From: an uncultured Saprospiraceae bacterium
GTDB lineage: Bacteria; Bacteroidota; Bacteroidia; Chitinophagales; Saprospiraceae
Assembly (NCBI GenBank): GCA_937950315.1
Contig: CALFDU010000004.1
Location: 1-64,000, forward strand
DNA length: 64,000 nt
Direction of reading: 5' to 3'
In this document: positions 9,261 to 19,380 of the stretch, piece after piece
How positions within the stretch are numbered: the stretch's first letter is position 1
Layout: the number at the start of each line of letters is the position of its first letter
Notes under the pieces: model-generated
What the model was told of the DNA's origin: nothing
Databases searched by the model: none
The model's input: only the letters and a program-made list of their open reading frames with translations
Translations under genes and position numbers: made by a program

Positions 9261-9741
9261 TTGCCCAGAAAAAAATGCTATTCCTTTTTTAGAATAGATG
9301 ATTATTGATTTAATCAAAAGTGTTTAAACCAATCTTTTGAGGCCATCAATAGCTGATGAATTAAAAACCAATAATAATCTCTAGAAAATGTCGGGGGATA
9401 ACTGACATAATCTTTCTTTTTCTAATCAAGCATGAAATGAGATTTACTTCTACGATTTTGTATAATATATTAGGTTTTTCATGATCAAAAAGTAGAATCA
9501 AAGCCCTCGATTGTATAAAAACCAGCTTCAAAAGTATAAATCTCCCAAAATCAGGCCCTTTTTTAGCAATATTCGAGTATCGTTAATTTTTAACTTAACT
9601 AAAATTAGCCTATTTTACATGTAATTCAATCTGTTTTTGATTCTTACTCGCTCAACTGAACATCTTCCGTTTTGTTGAACCTTTTCAACTTTCCATTGAA
9701 GCTGGATTTCAATGACTTAAGTGAAATGATATATTTTTTTA
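9261..9741. other. Long upstream region of the giant secreted protein gene
   Basis: About 480 bp without a convincing gene on either strand. Close to the start codon there are two small hairpins, GTTGAA/TTCAAC at about 9676-9691 and CATTGAA/TTCAATG at about 9693-9714, which could influence translation of the 9.4-kb gene. No exact TAnnTTTG box was found close to the start. No tRNA-like or riboswitch-like fold was recognised. Confidence 0.4.
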
Positions 9742-12700
9742 ATGGGAATGAATTGCCTTAGACAAACCTTTCTATTAACTGTGCTTTTTACAGTAACCTT
9801 TTTCCCATTTGATGTATTTTCTCAGTGCGGGACCATTTTTACTCCTTGTCGAGTATGTAGTGTCACAGCAACAATTTCTTCCATTACAGGAGGAACCATT
9901 GTAAATGATTTTGCAGAGATTGATGGCAATGTTGGAGCAGGTGACCAAGGCATAGCAGATGATCCTTTGGTTATTTCTGTTACAGATTGTGGAACAATAT
10001 CAATGACCGTCGATCTAGCTTTTCATTGGGATCAAGGTTCTTCTGTAAATTGGATTCATGGAATTTCATTTTTCGATTCAGGTAACTGGTTAGCGGCTGA
10101 AGGAACTATAGATCCATCTGATCCCGGTTGGATTTTCTTGAGTGGAATTACCGGTGTGTGTTCAAACACAAGTTATGGGGCAGGATTTTATTGGGATCCT
10201 GTAGGGACCGATTGTAGTGATGTAAGTAATACAACAAACTATAATGGATCGGATTGTGAACCAGCTCCACCATTTTCAGGAGGATTTGGTCCATTTTGTG
10301 AAGGAGATGATGCTTGGCTTGTTGATGGTGATCCCTCTGATAATTGGGGAATTGATTGTACAACCGATTGTCCTCAGTTTGGCTTTGAATTAGAATATTG
10401 TCCGAATGGATCCGGCACCCTAAATGAAGAAATTTCATTTTTTCTTACAGAAGATGGTGAAACGGGAGGATGGATAAATTCTGATGGTTGCATTTTCGAA
10501 TTGGTGTTTCCAATTATTTTTGAATCAGCTGGGGTCCAGTTGCCAGAGTTTGATGAAACAATCTGCTTGGGTGAGTGCTTTACCTTAGATGCAGGAGATG
10601 GCTGCAGTGATTATGAATGGTCCACCGGAGAGACAACTCAGATAATTGAAGTTTGTCCAACAGAAACCACTGTCTATGAAGTTTCAGTATCAGCAGGTGC
10701 TGGATGCACCTTTAGCGGTGAAACAACCATCATTGTTGATTTTTGCTGTGAAGCTGATGCTGGAGAAATCACAGCCAACACGCCAGTCTGTCCAGGAGAA
10801 ACAATAAACTATACTGTTACAGATTTTAATGCAACCGTTTCATATACCCAAACAGTTTTTATTGCTGATGATAGTGGAACGATCATAGAAATACTTCCTG
10901 ATAATACAGGAAGTTATAGCTCGCCCGTTTGCGGAAACTTTACTATTTATAGTTATAATTATTTAACCATCGGTGGTGCACCAGTACCAACTGTAGGATT
11001 GAATGTATCCGCCATAGATTGCGAGATCGAGTGTTGCGAATTAATTCCTTTTGAAATTTCATTCGACGATACAGAGGCACCAACGTTTCTCAACGCGCCA
11101 ATGAACATTTCCTTCGATTGTTTTACGGATGTACCACCTATGGAAGACCTTGACTGGGAAGACAATTGTGCGGGTACCGGCACAGTGGCAGGTGTTGAAA
11201 CTGGTAGCATTGATTTTTGTTCTGGTGGAACAATTACAAGAACCTGGGAAATAACAGATGCCTGTGATAACACAACAACGCACGAACAAACGATAACAGT
11301 GGATCCTCCTTTAGAGGCAGCCTTTGTAAATCCACCTTCTGACGAAACCGTCGATTGCGGAACATTGCCTTCTACTTTTCCCAATCTGCCATACACCAAT
11401 AATATGACAGGTGATTGCTTGATAGAAGGGGAGGCGATACCAACTGTTACAGAAAACTTTGATCCGATTTGTGGCGGCACAGTCATGGCAAGTTATACAT
11501 TTACCGACGTATGTGGCAGAACAATAAATCATGATGTAACCATTACCATTGAGCCAGCACCTGAGCCTGTCTTCTCTGATATGCCAGCTGACATGACATT
11601 GGATTGCTCGATGCAAGATGTTACACCTGATGCAATAATGGCTTCCAATGGAGATCCTACTTGCTTGATAGAACAACTCGTCATGCCTCAAGTAACCGAC
11701 AATGCAGATGAATGTAATGGGGGAGAAATAACCATTCTTTGGGAATTTATGGATCCTTGTGGAAGAACAATTAGTCATACACAAGTCATCACAATTGAGC
11801 CTTCGGAGGAACCAGAGTTTATAGATCCACCAGGAGATATAAATCTAGTTTGCGGTGATGCCATCCCCACATTTGATGATCTAATGTATACCAATGGCCA
11901 ACCAGGATCGTGTCTGATCGAAGGATCAGTGTCGGCTGATGTTGACGCAAACAATGATATTTGTGGCGGTATGATTACTGCTGTTTGGGAATTCATGGAC
12001 GACTGTGGAAGAACCATCAGTCATACCCAAGTGGTAACCATCGATCCTGCCGAAGAAGCTGAATTTGTTGATCCACCTGGTGATCTAAATTTGACTTGCG
12101 ATGAATCCATTCCTTCATTTGATGATCTCATGTATACCAATGGCCAAACAGGGTCTTGTGAGATTGAAGGAACAGTACCAGCGGTCGTCGATGCGGATAA
12201 CAATGTTTGCGGAGGTATGATTACTGCAGTTTGGGAATTTACAGATGATTGTGGAAGGATGATCAGCCATACCCAAGTCGTTACCATTGATCCAGCAGAC
12301 GAAGCAGCTTTTATTGACCCACCGGGAGATTTAAATTTGGAATGTGGTGACGCTATACCATCCTTTGATGACTTGATGTACAGCAATGGACAATCAGGTG
12401 TCTGTGAAATTGAAGGAGCAGCTCCTGCAGTTGTAGATGCGGATAACGATGTTTGCGGAGGTATGATTACTGCAGTTTGGGAATTCACAGATGATTGTGG
12501 AAGAATGATCAGTCATACACAAGTTGTTACTATAGAGCCATCAGAAGAACCCGTTTTCATAAATCCGCCAGCCGATTTGGATTTGGTCTGTGGTGATCCC
12601 GATCCTACATTTGATGAACTGATGTACAGCAATGGGCAAACAGGTGATTGTATGATTGAAGGGACAGTCGAAGCGACCATTGATTCAGACATCAGTGCAT

Positions 12701-15700
12701 GTGGTGGATCCATTATAGCTGTATGGGAATTTACAGATGACTGTGGTCGATCCATTGAACATACACAACTTGTTACTTTAGAACCGGCACCTGAAGCTGA
12801 GTTTATAAATTTGCCACCTGATATTAATATCAGTTGTTCAGACTTTGAAAACTTTGTTCCCGATGACCTTGAATATACCAATGCATCATCAGGCCTTTGT
12901 TTGATTGAAGGATTTATGACTGGCGAAGTAGATGGAACAGTAGGAATATGCGGAGGCAACGTTGATGTTGATTATGAATTCACGGATGATTGTGGAAGAA
13001 CAATTACTTACAGCCAGACCATCACTGTAGAGCCAGCTGAAGAGGCTGTCTTTGTGGATTTGCCGGATGACATTACTTTAGATTGTGATGCCATCAACAA
13101 CCCTCTGCCCAATATTGATTATAGCAACAATGGATTTGGTGATTGCCTTATTGAAGGTAATGTATCCGCTTTCCAGTCGGGAGTAGTGGATGCATGTGGA
13201 GGAGATATAAATTATGTGTTCACTTTCACAGATATGTGTGGGCGTACCATCAATTACATTCAGAATGTAACAATACTTCCTGCTCCCGAACCAGAATTTA
13301 TTGATCCACCGATTGATCAATTTTTGGATTGTGATGAGGAGTTGCCCGATGATCTAAGTTTGGAATACGACAACTTTGCCAATGATCCATGCAATATATC
13401 TGGATCAATAGATCCAGACATTGATCAAAATGGAAACGAAACAACACTTACTTGGACTTTTGTCAATTCATGTACAGGTGAGGAAATTTCTCATCAGCAA
13501 GTTATTTCTGAAAGCATTTCTGTCCAGTGGGATGAAGACGAATTTGATTTCGCTTTGTGCGTAGGTGCTGAATTTGATTTGGCATCTATAGATTTATTTG
13601 ATGAAAATAATACAGATCCAACCATTACGTATCACGATGATTTTCCGCCTGATGCAAGTAATGAACTCAGTAGTACGATCGTCAATCCCGACTTTACAAC
13701 AACTTATTATATTTTAGGAAACAATGAATTTGATTGTCCAGATGTAGCGGAGGTATTACTTGAGTTGGAACTTCAAGCAAGTGCAGGATCGGATAACTCA
13801 GGGGAGATTTGTATTGGAGAAGGTGTGATGAATTTATTCGATTACTTAGCAGATGATGCAGACCTTGAAGGAAACTTCTTTCAACTTCTAGGGCCAGAAT
13901 TAAATTTCTCTGATGCAACATCTATCAACATAAGCACAGCAGATCCAGGACTATATTTGTTTGAATACTTTATTGACGGTACAGTGGAATGCGATCCTGA
14001 TGCAGCACTCATTGAGGTAGATCTTTTTCCATTGGTTGAACTAGAACTATTAACCATTGCTTGTAGCACAGATTTTCAATCTTATATTGTTGAGGTCGTG
14101 AACGATGGTTATGATGTTACCGCGAGCGCTGGCAATATTACAGTAGACGATGGTGTTTTTGTTATTATTGAAAATATTCCTATTGGCCAAGATTTGGTCT
14201 TGGATGCTGTTGATTCCGACACTGGTTGTGAAGGCCAATTTGTTTTCACTCCTCCTAATTGCGATTGTCCTACAGTTCCAGAACCCATGAATGTTGGTGA
14301 TCAACTTATTTGTGTCGGAGACGCTAATCCAACATTGTCAGTCACAGTTGATGCGGGAACGGTAGCCAATTGGTACGATGCCCCAGTCGGCGGCACTGAG
14401 CTTATCGCTTCCTCCAACGAATACACTCCGACAGCTACTGCGCCAGGTGTTTACACCTTTTATGTCGAAGCACAAAGCATGGCCGATCCTGCTTGTACTT
14501 CTGCAACACGGATACCTGTCATTTTAGAGATTTTGTCAGCACCCGTTTACAATCCATTTGTGATTCAGGTTTGTGATGAAGATCAAGATGGAATATTGTC
14601 TTGGGATGAAGCAACACTTCAATCGTTTATAAATATCAACCCAGCTGATAATGCGGAATTCTATGCAACGATGGCAGATGCCCAAGCAGAAACCAATGCT
14701 TTAGCCTTGCCTTACGTCAATGTGAATCCATTTTCAGAAACATTATTTGTTGTTGTTTCTAATGCTGCTTCATGTAGCTCTATCGTCCAATTAACGATGA
14801 CCATTTTCTCGAAACCTGAATTGATGGTTGATATAACCAATGAGTCATGCGACGGTGCCAATAACGGTTCATTCACCATTGTTGGATTTGATCCAGGTTC
14901 CACCTATACTCTGGAAAATGACTTAATTACGACTGCAACAATCAGTAATCTAAGCCCAGGAAATTATGACCTCGAAATAGTGGACGGCAATGCATGTTCT
15001 GACGAAATTAGTTTTCAAATCGATGGAGGTATAGAGCTTAGCTTGGAGTCATTTGCATGGGACTGTTCTGACAATGGCACCAACACAGATGCAACCGATG
15101 ATTTTTATGAAATTAGTTTCCAAGTCAATACTGAGACTAACATTGGTACTTACAACGTATTGGATGCTAGTAATAATCTTCTAGGCACTTTTGACTATGC
15201 GGTTGTAAGTCAATTGATGTTGCCAGCAGACGGATCAAGTCAAGTATTTACTTTTACAGATGTCATCAGTGGATGCCCGCTTACGCAAATGTTTGGACCT
15301 CTGTCTCCATGTTCATCAGATTGTATCATAAGCGTTGATCAACTAGATTTTGTCTGCAATGACAATGATACTGATGCAATCTCAGGCGATGATTTTTATG
15401 ATATAACCATCAATGTCTCAGCTGTAAATGGGGGAGGACTAGGAACTTATACCATTGCAGTTGATGGTGTTGTTAGTTTTAATTTTGAATACGGTGTACA
15501 AAGTATATTTAGCCTTCCGGCAAATGGTGCCTTGGTAACTTTAACCATCGCAGATTCAGAAATTACAGGCTGTTCTATCAACGAGCCTATTGGACCACTA
15601 GATCCATGTTCACAAGAATGCATTCTTCAAGTAACAGCATCTGATCCGGTATGTGAAGACAATGGAACTCCTAATGATAGTACCGATGATATTTTCTTCT

Positions 15701-18700
15701 TTGATTTTGAAGTTACTGGGATGAATTCATCGGGCGAATTTGTTATTCCATCAATTTCTTTTAGTGGAATGGAAGGGGTAACATACACACTTGGTCCATT
15801 TAATATTAGTGATCCTTTCAATGCCTTATTCATAGAAGATATCAATAACTCAGCATGTGATGTTGAACTTGATGTTGAACCACCATTGCCATGTTCTGAG
15901 GCATGTTTGTTAAATGTCGAAGTCAGTAATATACTTTGTGATAATAATGGGACAACACAGGATGATTCCGATGATGTATTCACTTTCGACTTGGTCGTCA
16001 GTGGCATCAATACATCCAGTGGTTTTAATATCTCTGAGTTGGGATTTGATGGAGAGTACGATGAGGTTTACACCTTCGGTCCATTTAATATAAATGATCC
16101 ATTACCAACCTTGGTTGCTCAAGATGCAGACATTGCCGATTGTTTTACTGACTTTGAAGTAGATATACCCACTAGTTGTTCTGATGAATGTACATTGAGC
16201 GCAGTAGTGAGTAATGTCTTATGTGATGACAATGGAACTACTCAAGATGATAGTGACGATGTTTTCTTTTTTGATTTAGTTGTCACAGGTGTAAACAGTT
16301 CAAGCGGCTTTAATATTGCTGAGTTGGGTTTCGATGGGCAATATGGCGAGCTTAACACCTTTGGTCCATTTGACGTAAGTGACCCATTCCCAGCCTTGAT
16401 TGCACAAGACATGGATAATGATAATTGTACTATCGATATTGAAGTAGATGTGCCGGATAGTTGCTCTGACGAATGCACGATGACTTCTGTTGTGAGTAAT
16501 ATACTATGTGATAACAATGGAACCTCACAAGATGATACCGATGATGTTTTCTTTTTCAATGTGGTGGTATCTGGAGTGAATACATCTGGAGGTTATAATA
16601 TTTCAGAATTGGCATTTGATGGAGAATATGATGAGGAATACACCTTTGGCCCATTTAATGTCAATGATCCTTTACCGGATTTGATTGCGATAGATTTTGA
16701 TGATCCATCTTGTATTGCCGAGCTTGACGTTGTTGCACCAACCAGTTGCTCTGATGAATGCATAATAAATGCTGTGATTAGTAATGTTTTCTGTGATGAT
16801 AATGGAACTACTCAAGATGACAGTGACGATGTTTTCTTCTTTGACTTGGTAGTCACTGGTGTAAACAATTCTCTTGGTTTTTCTATTTCGGAGTTGGCTT
16901 TTGATGGAGTATATGGTGAGGTGAATACTTTTGGGCCATTTCTTATCAATGAATCATTCCCAACTTTGATAATTCAAGACTCTGAAGAGCCCGCTTGTGA
17001 ATTTGTAGTTGATGTAGATATCCCTACCAGTTGTTCCAATGAGTGTGTTTTGGATGCAGAGATTACCAACATTGTGTGTGATGACAATGGCACAACACAA
17101 GATGAAACCGATGATGTTTTCTTTTTCGAAATTGAAGTAGGATCTGTGAATGCCTCTAGTGGATTCAACATTCCTGCGATTTCATTCACGGGTAATTATA
17201 ACGAAGTATATGCACTTGGTCCTTTTGATATTGAAGGAGCATTTAGCTCTCTATTGATTCAAGATATCGATGACCCAGATTGTTTGCTAGAGCTAGATGT
17301 ACAAGCACCAGAAAGTTGCTCTGAGACTTGTACTTTAATCATAGCGGTGGATAATATCACCTGTCAAGACAATGGCACTTCTGGAGACAACTCTGACGAT
17401 GTTTTCTTCTTTGATATTGTGATTATTACGGCGGTGAATGCATCTGCTGGATATACCATAGAGTCATTGGGTTTCAATGGAGCGTATAATGAAACGAATA
17501 CACTCGGCCCATTCAATATAAGCGATGGAACTTTTGTGGTCTTGGTGCAAGATCAAGAGAATGAAGATTGTTTCATCGAGTTGACCGTTGATGCTCCTCC
17601 TGTTTGTTCTGATTGTAGCCAGACTTTGACCTTGTCAGAACCGACTGAGCTAAGCTGTGGAGAGCCTCAGACAAGTATCACTGCGACTGCTTCTGAGGAT
17701 GGAGTAATTGTATGGTCAGGGCCAAATGGCTTTACCGATGATGCTGAAACAATTATGGTTTCTGTTCCAGGGATTTATGAAGTGTCGATTGTATTTCCAA
17801 ACGGCTGTGGCTTGACCGATGAAGTAGAAGTATTCTCAAATGGAGAAATTCCAATAGCACTATTTGCCCCAGTAGAAACACTTACTTGTGATATCGATGA
17901 TATTCTCTTGGATGGATCGGCCAGTATTTATCCAAGTACGGCAGAGTTTATATGGACCGATGAGGATGGAAATGTATTATCTACTGAATTGACTTTGATG
18001 GTCGAGAATCCTGGAACATACTTTTTTGAGATTTTCGATCCGCTAACAGGATGTAGTTCTGAGATTCAGGAAATTGAAGTATTGATGCAAGTCTCTGATC
18101 CGTCAGCGGTTATTTTTGCGGATCCAGGCAATGTGCTTGATTGTTTTGTGGAGACCATTAATTTGTCAACTGAGGAAGAACCATTTGTGTTATACAATTG
18201 GATAATTAATAATGATGAGACAATAGAAGCCAATGAAATTTCAGTTGATCAACCACTTGAGATTTCATTGATTGCACTTGATACGATAACTGGTTGCTTT
18301 AATGAATCAAATATTTCGATTCTTGACCTTACCGAATTTCCAGTCATAATTGTGGAAGAAACTGGTGCCTTTGAATGTGAAGGAGAAAGTGAAGTTTGCT
18401 TTGATGTTTCAAGCTCACCGTTTTCTGAGTCTTTAGATTTTGCTTGGTTCAATGAAAATGGAGTGGAAGTAGGAGACAACAGTTCAATCTTTTGTACTTC
18501 TACACCTGGCATCTACATGGTAGAGTTGACCGACCCAGATTCTGGTTGTGTCAATGCTGATACCTTGTTTGTCGATGATATACCTATTGTTCCTGGTGTA
18601 AGTTTACCTCCAATTACAACGGTTGAGGTCAATGGCCAAGTTGAGCTTACAGTAGATATTGATATTCCAATGACAGAGGTGGCAGCAATAAATTGGACTC

Positions 18701-19134
18701 CAGTTGATAACGTAAGTTGCCAAGATTGTGTGACCACCATCATAGAGAATCCAATCGATGGATTAGAAATAACAGTCGAAGTGATTTCAATTTCTGGCTG
18801 TGTTTCTACTGCAACAACCATATTGCGAGAACTGACATTTGCAGATATTTATATTCCGACGGTGTTTAGTACTGAGTCTCAACTCGGAAATGACTTCTTT
18901 ACTTTATTTGCCAATGACCAAGTTGAGTTGATTGAAGAAATGTTCATTTTTGATCGATGGGGTGAATTGGTTTTCAGTACCGAAGGCATTCCTCCTAACG
19001 AACCAACACTTGGATGGGATGGAAGATTCAATGGCGACTTTGCCGTACAAGGAGTGTATGTCTACCTGTTTAAAGTCAGACTGCTTGGAGGTGAAGAGGA
19101 AATTCATACTGGGAGCATAACACTCTTGAGGTAA
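9742..19134 (+). CDS. Giant repeat-rich secreted protein with T9SS type B sorting domain
   Basis: The 3130-residue protein begins with a signal peptide (residues 1-27, ending DVFSQCG). The N-terminal 430 residues are Cys-rich and include a module (CLGECFTLDAGDGCSDYEWS) seen in gliding-associated proteins. A first HYR-like unit is followed by nine Cys-containing units of 82-83 residues (about 520-1255), each carrying versions of CGGMITAVWEFTDDCGR. A mixed Ig-like/SprB-like middle follows. Seven units of 95-96 residues (about 1956-2622) each start with CSxxC and contain DNGTTQDDSDDVFFF. Residues about 3035-3130 are a type B sorting domain (MFIFDRWGELVFSTEG, then LGWDGRFNG, ending GSITLLR). The family is exported through the T9SS and tethered or released at the cell surface. 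An adhesive or structural role is likely but not demonstrated. The 9.4-kb frame is uninterrupted. Confidence 0.93.
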   Translation: MGMNCLRQTFLLTVLFTVTFFPFDVFSQCGTIFTPCRVCSVTATISSITGGTIVNDFAEIDGNVGAGDQGIADDPLVISVTDCGTISMTVDLAFHWDQGSSVNWIHGISFFDSGNWLAAEGTIDPSDPGWIFLSGITGVCSNTSYGAGFYWDPVGTDCSDVSNTTNYNGSDCEPAPPFSGGFGPFCEGDDAWLVDGDPSDNWGIDCTTDCPQFGFELEYCPNGSGTLNEEISFFLTEDGETGGWINSDGCIFELVFPIIFESAGVQLPEFDETICLGECFTLDAGDGCSDYEWSTGETTQIIEVCPTETTVYEVSVSAGAGCTFSGETTIIVDFCCEADAGEITANTPVCPGETINYTVTDFNATVSYTQTVFIADDSGTIIEILPDNTGSYSSPVCGNFTIYSYNYLTIGGAPVPTVGLNVSAIDCEIECCELIPFEISFDDTEAPTFLNAPMNISFDCFTDVPPMEDLDWEDNCAGTGTVAGVETGSIDFCSGGTITRTWEITDACDNTTTHEQTITVDPPLEAAFVNPPSDETVDCGTLPSTFPNLPYTNNMTGDCLIEGEAIPTVTENFDPICGGTVMASYTFTDVCGRTINHDVTITIEPAPEPVFSDMPADMTLDCSMQDVTPDAIMASNGDPTCLIEQLVMPQVTDNADECNGGEITILWEFMDPCGRTISHTQVITIEPSEEPEFIDPPGDINLVCGDAIPTFDDLMYTNGQPGSCLIEGSVSADVDANNDICGGMITAVWEFMDDCGRTISHTQVVTIDPAEEAEFVDPPGDLNLTCDESIPSFDDLMYTNGQTGSCEIEGTVPAVVDADNNVCGGMITAVWEFTDDCGRMISHTQVVTIDPADEAAFIDPPGDLNLECGDAIPSFDDLMYSNGQSGVCEIEGAAPAVVDADNDVCGGMITAVWEFTDDCGRMISHTQVVTIEPSEEPVFINPPADLDLVCGDPDPTFDELMYSNGQTGDCMIEGTVEATIDSDISACGGSIIAVWEFTDDCGRSIEHTQLVTLEPAPEAEFINLPPDINISCSDFENFVPDDLEYTNASSGLCLIEGFMTGEVDGTVGICGGNVDVDYEFTDDCGRTITYSQTITVEPAEEAVFVDLPDDITLDCDAINNPLPNIDYSNNGFGDCLIEGNVSAFQSGVVDACGGDINYVFTFTDMCGRTINYIQNVTILPAPEPEFIDPPIDQFLDCDEELPDDLSLEYDNFANDPCNISGSIDPDIDQNGNETTLTWTFVNSCTGEEISHQQVISESISVQWDEDEFDFALCVGAEFDLASIDLFDENNTDPTITYHDDFPPDASNELSSTIVNPDFTTTYYILGNNEFDCPDVAEVLLELELQASAGSDNSGEICIGEGVMNLFDYLADDADLEGNFFQLLGPELNFSDATSINISTADPGLYLFEYFIDGTVECDPDAALIEVDLFPLVELELLTIACSTDFQSYIVEVVNDGYDVTASAGNITVDDGVFVIIENIPIGQDLVLDAVDSDTGCEGQFVFTPPNCDCPTVPEPMNVGDQLICVGDANPTLSVTVDAGTVANWYDAPVGGTELIASSNEYTPTATAPGVYTFYVEAQSMADPACTSATRIPVILEILSAPVYNPFVIQVCDEDQDGILSWDEATLQSFININPADNAEFYATMADAQAETNALALPYVNVNPFSETLFVVVSNAASCSSIVQLTMTIFSKPELMVDITNESCDGANNGSFTIVGFDPGSTYTLENDLITTATISNLSPGNYDLEIVDGNACSDEISFQIDGGIELSLESFAWDCSDNGTNTDATDDFYEISFQVNTETNIGTYNVLDASNNLLGTFDYAVVSQLMLPADGSSQVFTFTDVISGCPLTQMFGPLSPCSSDCIISVDQLDFVCNDNDTDAISGDDFYDITINVSAVNGGGLGTYTIAVDGVVSFNFEYGVQSIFSLPANGALVTLTIADSEITGCSINEPIGPLDPCSQECILQVTASDPVCEDNGTPNDSTDDIFFFDFEVTGMNSSGEFVIPSISFSGMEGVTYTLGPFNISDPFNALFIEDINNSACDVELDVEPPLPCSEACLLNVEVSNILCDNNGTTQDDSDDVFTFDLVVSGINTSSGFNISELGFDGEYDEVYTFGPFNINDPLPTLVAQDADIADCFTDFEVDIPTSCSDECTLSAVVSNVLCDDNGTTQDDSDDVFFFDLVVTGVNSSSGFNIAELGFDGQYGELNTFGPFDVSDPFPALIAQDMDNDNCTIDIEVDVPDSCSDECTMTSVVSNILCDNNGTSQDDTDDVFFFNVVVSGVNTSGGYNISELAFDGEYDEEYTFGPFNVNDPLPDLIAIDFDDPSCIAELDVVAPTSCSDECIINAVISNVFCDDNGTTQDDSDDVFFFDLVVTGVNNSLGFSISELAFDGVYGEVNTFGPFLINESFPTLIIQDSEEPACEFVVDVDIPTSCSNECVLDAEITNIVCDDNGTTQDETDDVFFFEIEVGSVNASSGFNIPAISFTGNYNEVYALGPFDIEGAFSSLLIQDIDDPDCLLELDVQAPESCSETCTLIIAVDNITCQDNGTSGDNSDDVFFFDIVIITAVNASAGYTIESLGFNGAYNETNTLGPFNISDGTFVVLVQDQENEDCFIELTVDAPPVCSDCSQTLTLSEPTELSCGEPQTSITATASEDGVIVWSGPNGFTDDAETIMVSVPGIYEVSIVFPNGCGLTDEVEVFSNGEIPIALFAPVETLTCDIDDILLDGSASIYPSTAEFIWTDEDGNVLSTELTLMVENPGTYFFEIFDPLTGCSSEIQEIEVLMQVSDPSAVIFADPGNVLDCFVETINLSTEEEPFVLYNWIINNDETIEANEISVDQPLEISLIALDTITGCFNESNISILDLTEFPVIIVEETGAFECEGESEVCFDVSSSPFSESLDFAWFNENGVEVGDNSSIFCTSTPGIYMVELTDPDSGCVNADTLFVDDIPIVPGVSLPPITTVEVNGQVELTVDIDIPMTEVAAINWTPVDNVSCQDCVTTIIENPIDGLEITVEVISISGCVSTATTILRELTFADIYIPTVFSTESQLGNDFFTLFANDQVELIEEMFIFDRWGELVFSTEGIPPNEPTLGWDGRFNGDFAVQGVYVYLFKVRLLGGEEEIHTGSITLLR
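11323..13540 (+). repeat. Nine tandem 246/249-bp coding repeats (array A)
   Basis: The conserved Phe codon that opens each unit falls at 11323, 11572, 11818, 12064, 12310, 12556, 12802, 13051 and 13297. Spacings are 249, then 246 five times, then 249 and 246. The middle units are the most alike at both protein and DNA level, which points to recent expansion of the centre of the array. Confidence 0.9.
15607..17604 (+). repeat. Seven tandem 285/288-bp coding repeats (array B)
   Basis: The first Cys codon of each CSxxC opening falls at 15607, 15892, 16177, 16462, 16747, 17032 and 17317, exactly 285 bp apart, and the next CSDC motif follows 288 bp later at 17605. A more divergent unit precedes at 15310. 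Each unit has an acidic DNGT...DD motif reminiscent of calcium-binding loops. Confidence 0.9.
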
Positions 19135-19144
19135 ATAGAAATAG

Positions 19145-19182
19145 CATAAGTAAGGCTTGAAGAAATTCGAGCCTTACTTATG
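19145..19182 (+). terminator. Long GNRA-capped hairpin after the giant gene
   Basis: The 17-nt arms 19145-19161 and 19166-19182 pair with a single G-U wobble around a GAAA tetraloop, 10 nt after the stop codon at 19134. There is no following T-run, so it may act as a factor-assisted terminator or as a 3' mRNA stabiliser rather than a classic intrinsic terminator. Confidence 0.7.
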
Positions 19183-19380
19183 TTATAGCCATACAACTTT
19201 ATAATTTATTTGTATATTTCAATGAATTATACATCAAAAAAATATGAGACTTCCATTTTTTTTCATCTCTATTTTTATTTGATTCTTTTTCAAATTGAGT
19301 CAATCATCTTCCTGGATTCATGATCCTGGATCGACTGATTGTTTGTGCTTAAAAACTTTTAATATTAATACTTACGTCAA

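Noticed and set aside
9261-9741. tRNA or small RNA in the long gap
   Set aside because: No T-loop GTTCGA motif, acceptor pairing or strong stem series could be found.
10959-12959. Several long minus-strand ORFs opposite array A of the giant gene
   Set aside because: They are shadows of the repeat codons in the real plus-strand gene; their sequences repeat with the same 246-bp period and match no protein pattern.
15627-17189. Minus-strand ORFs opposite array B
   Set aside because: Serine-rich shadow translations produced by the Asp/Gly-rich codons of the plus-strand repeats.
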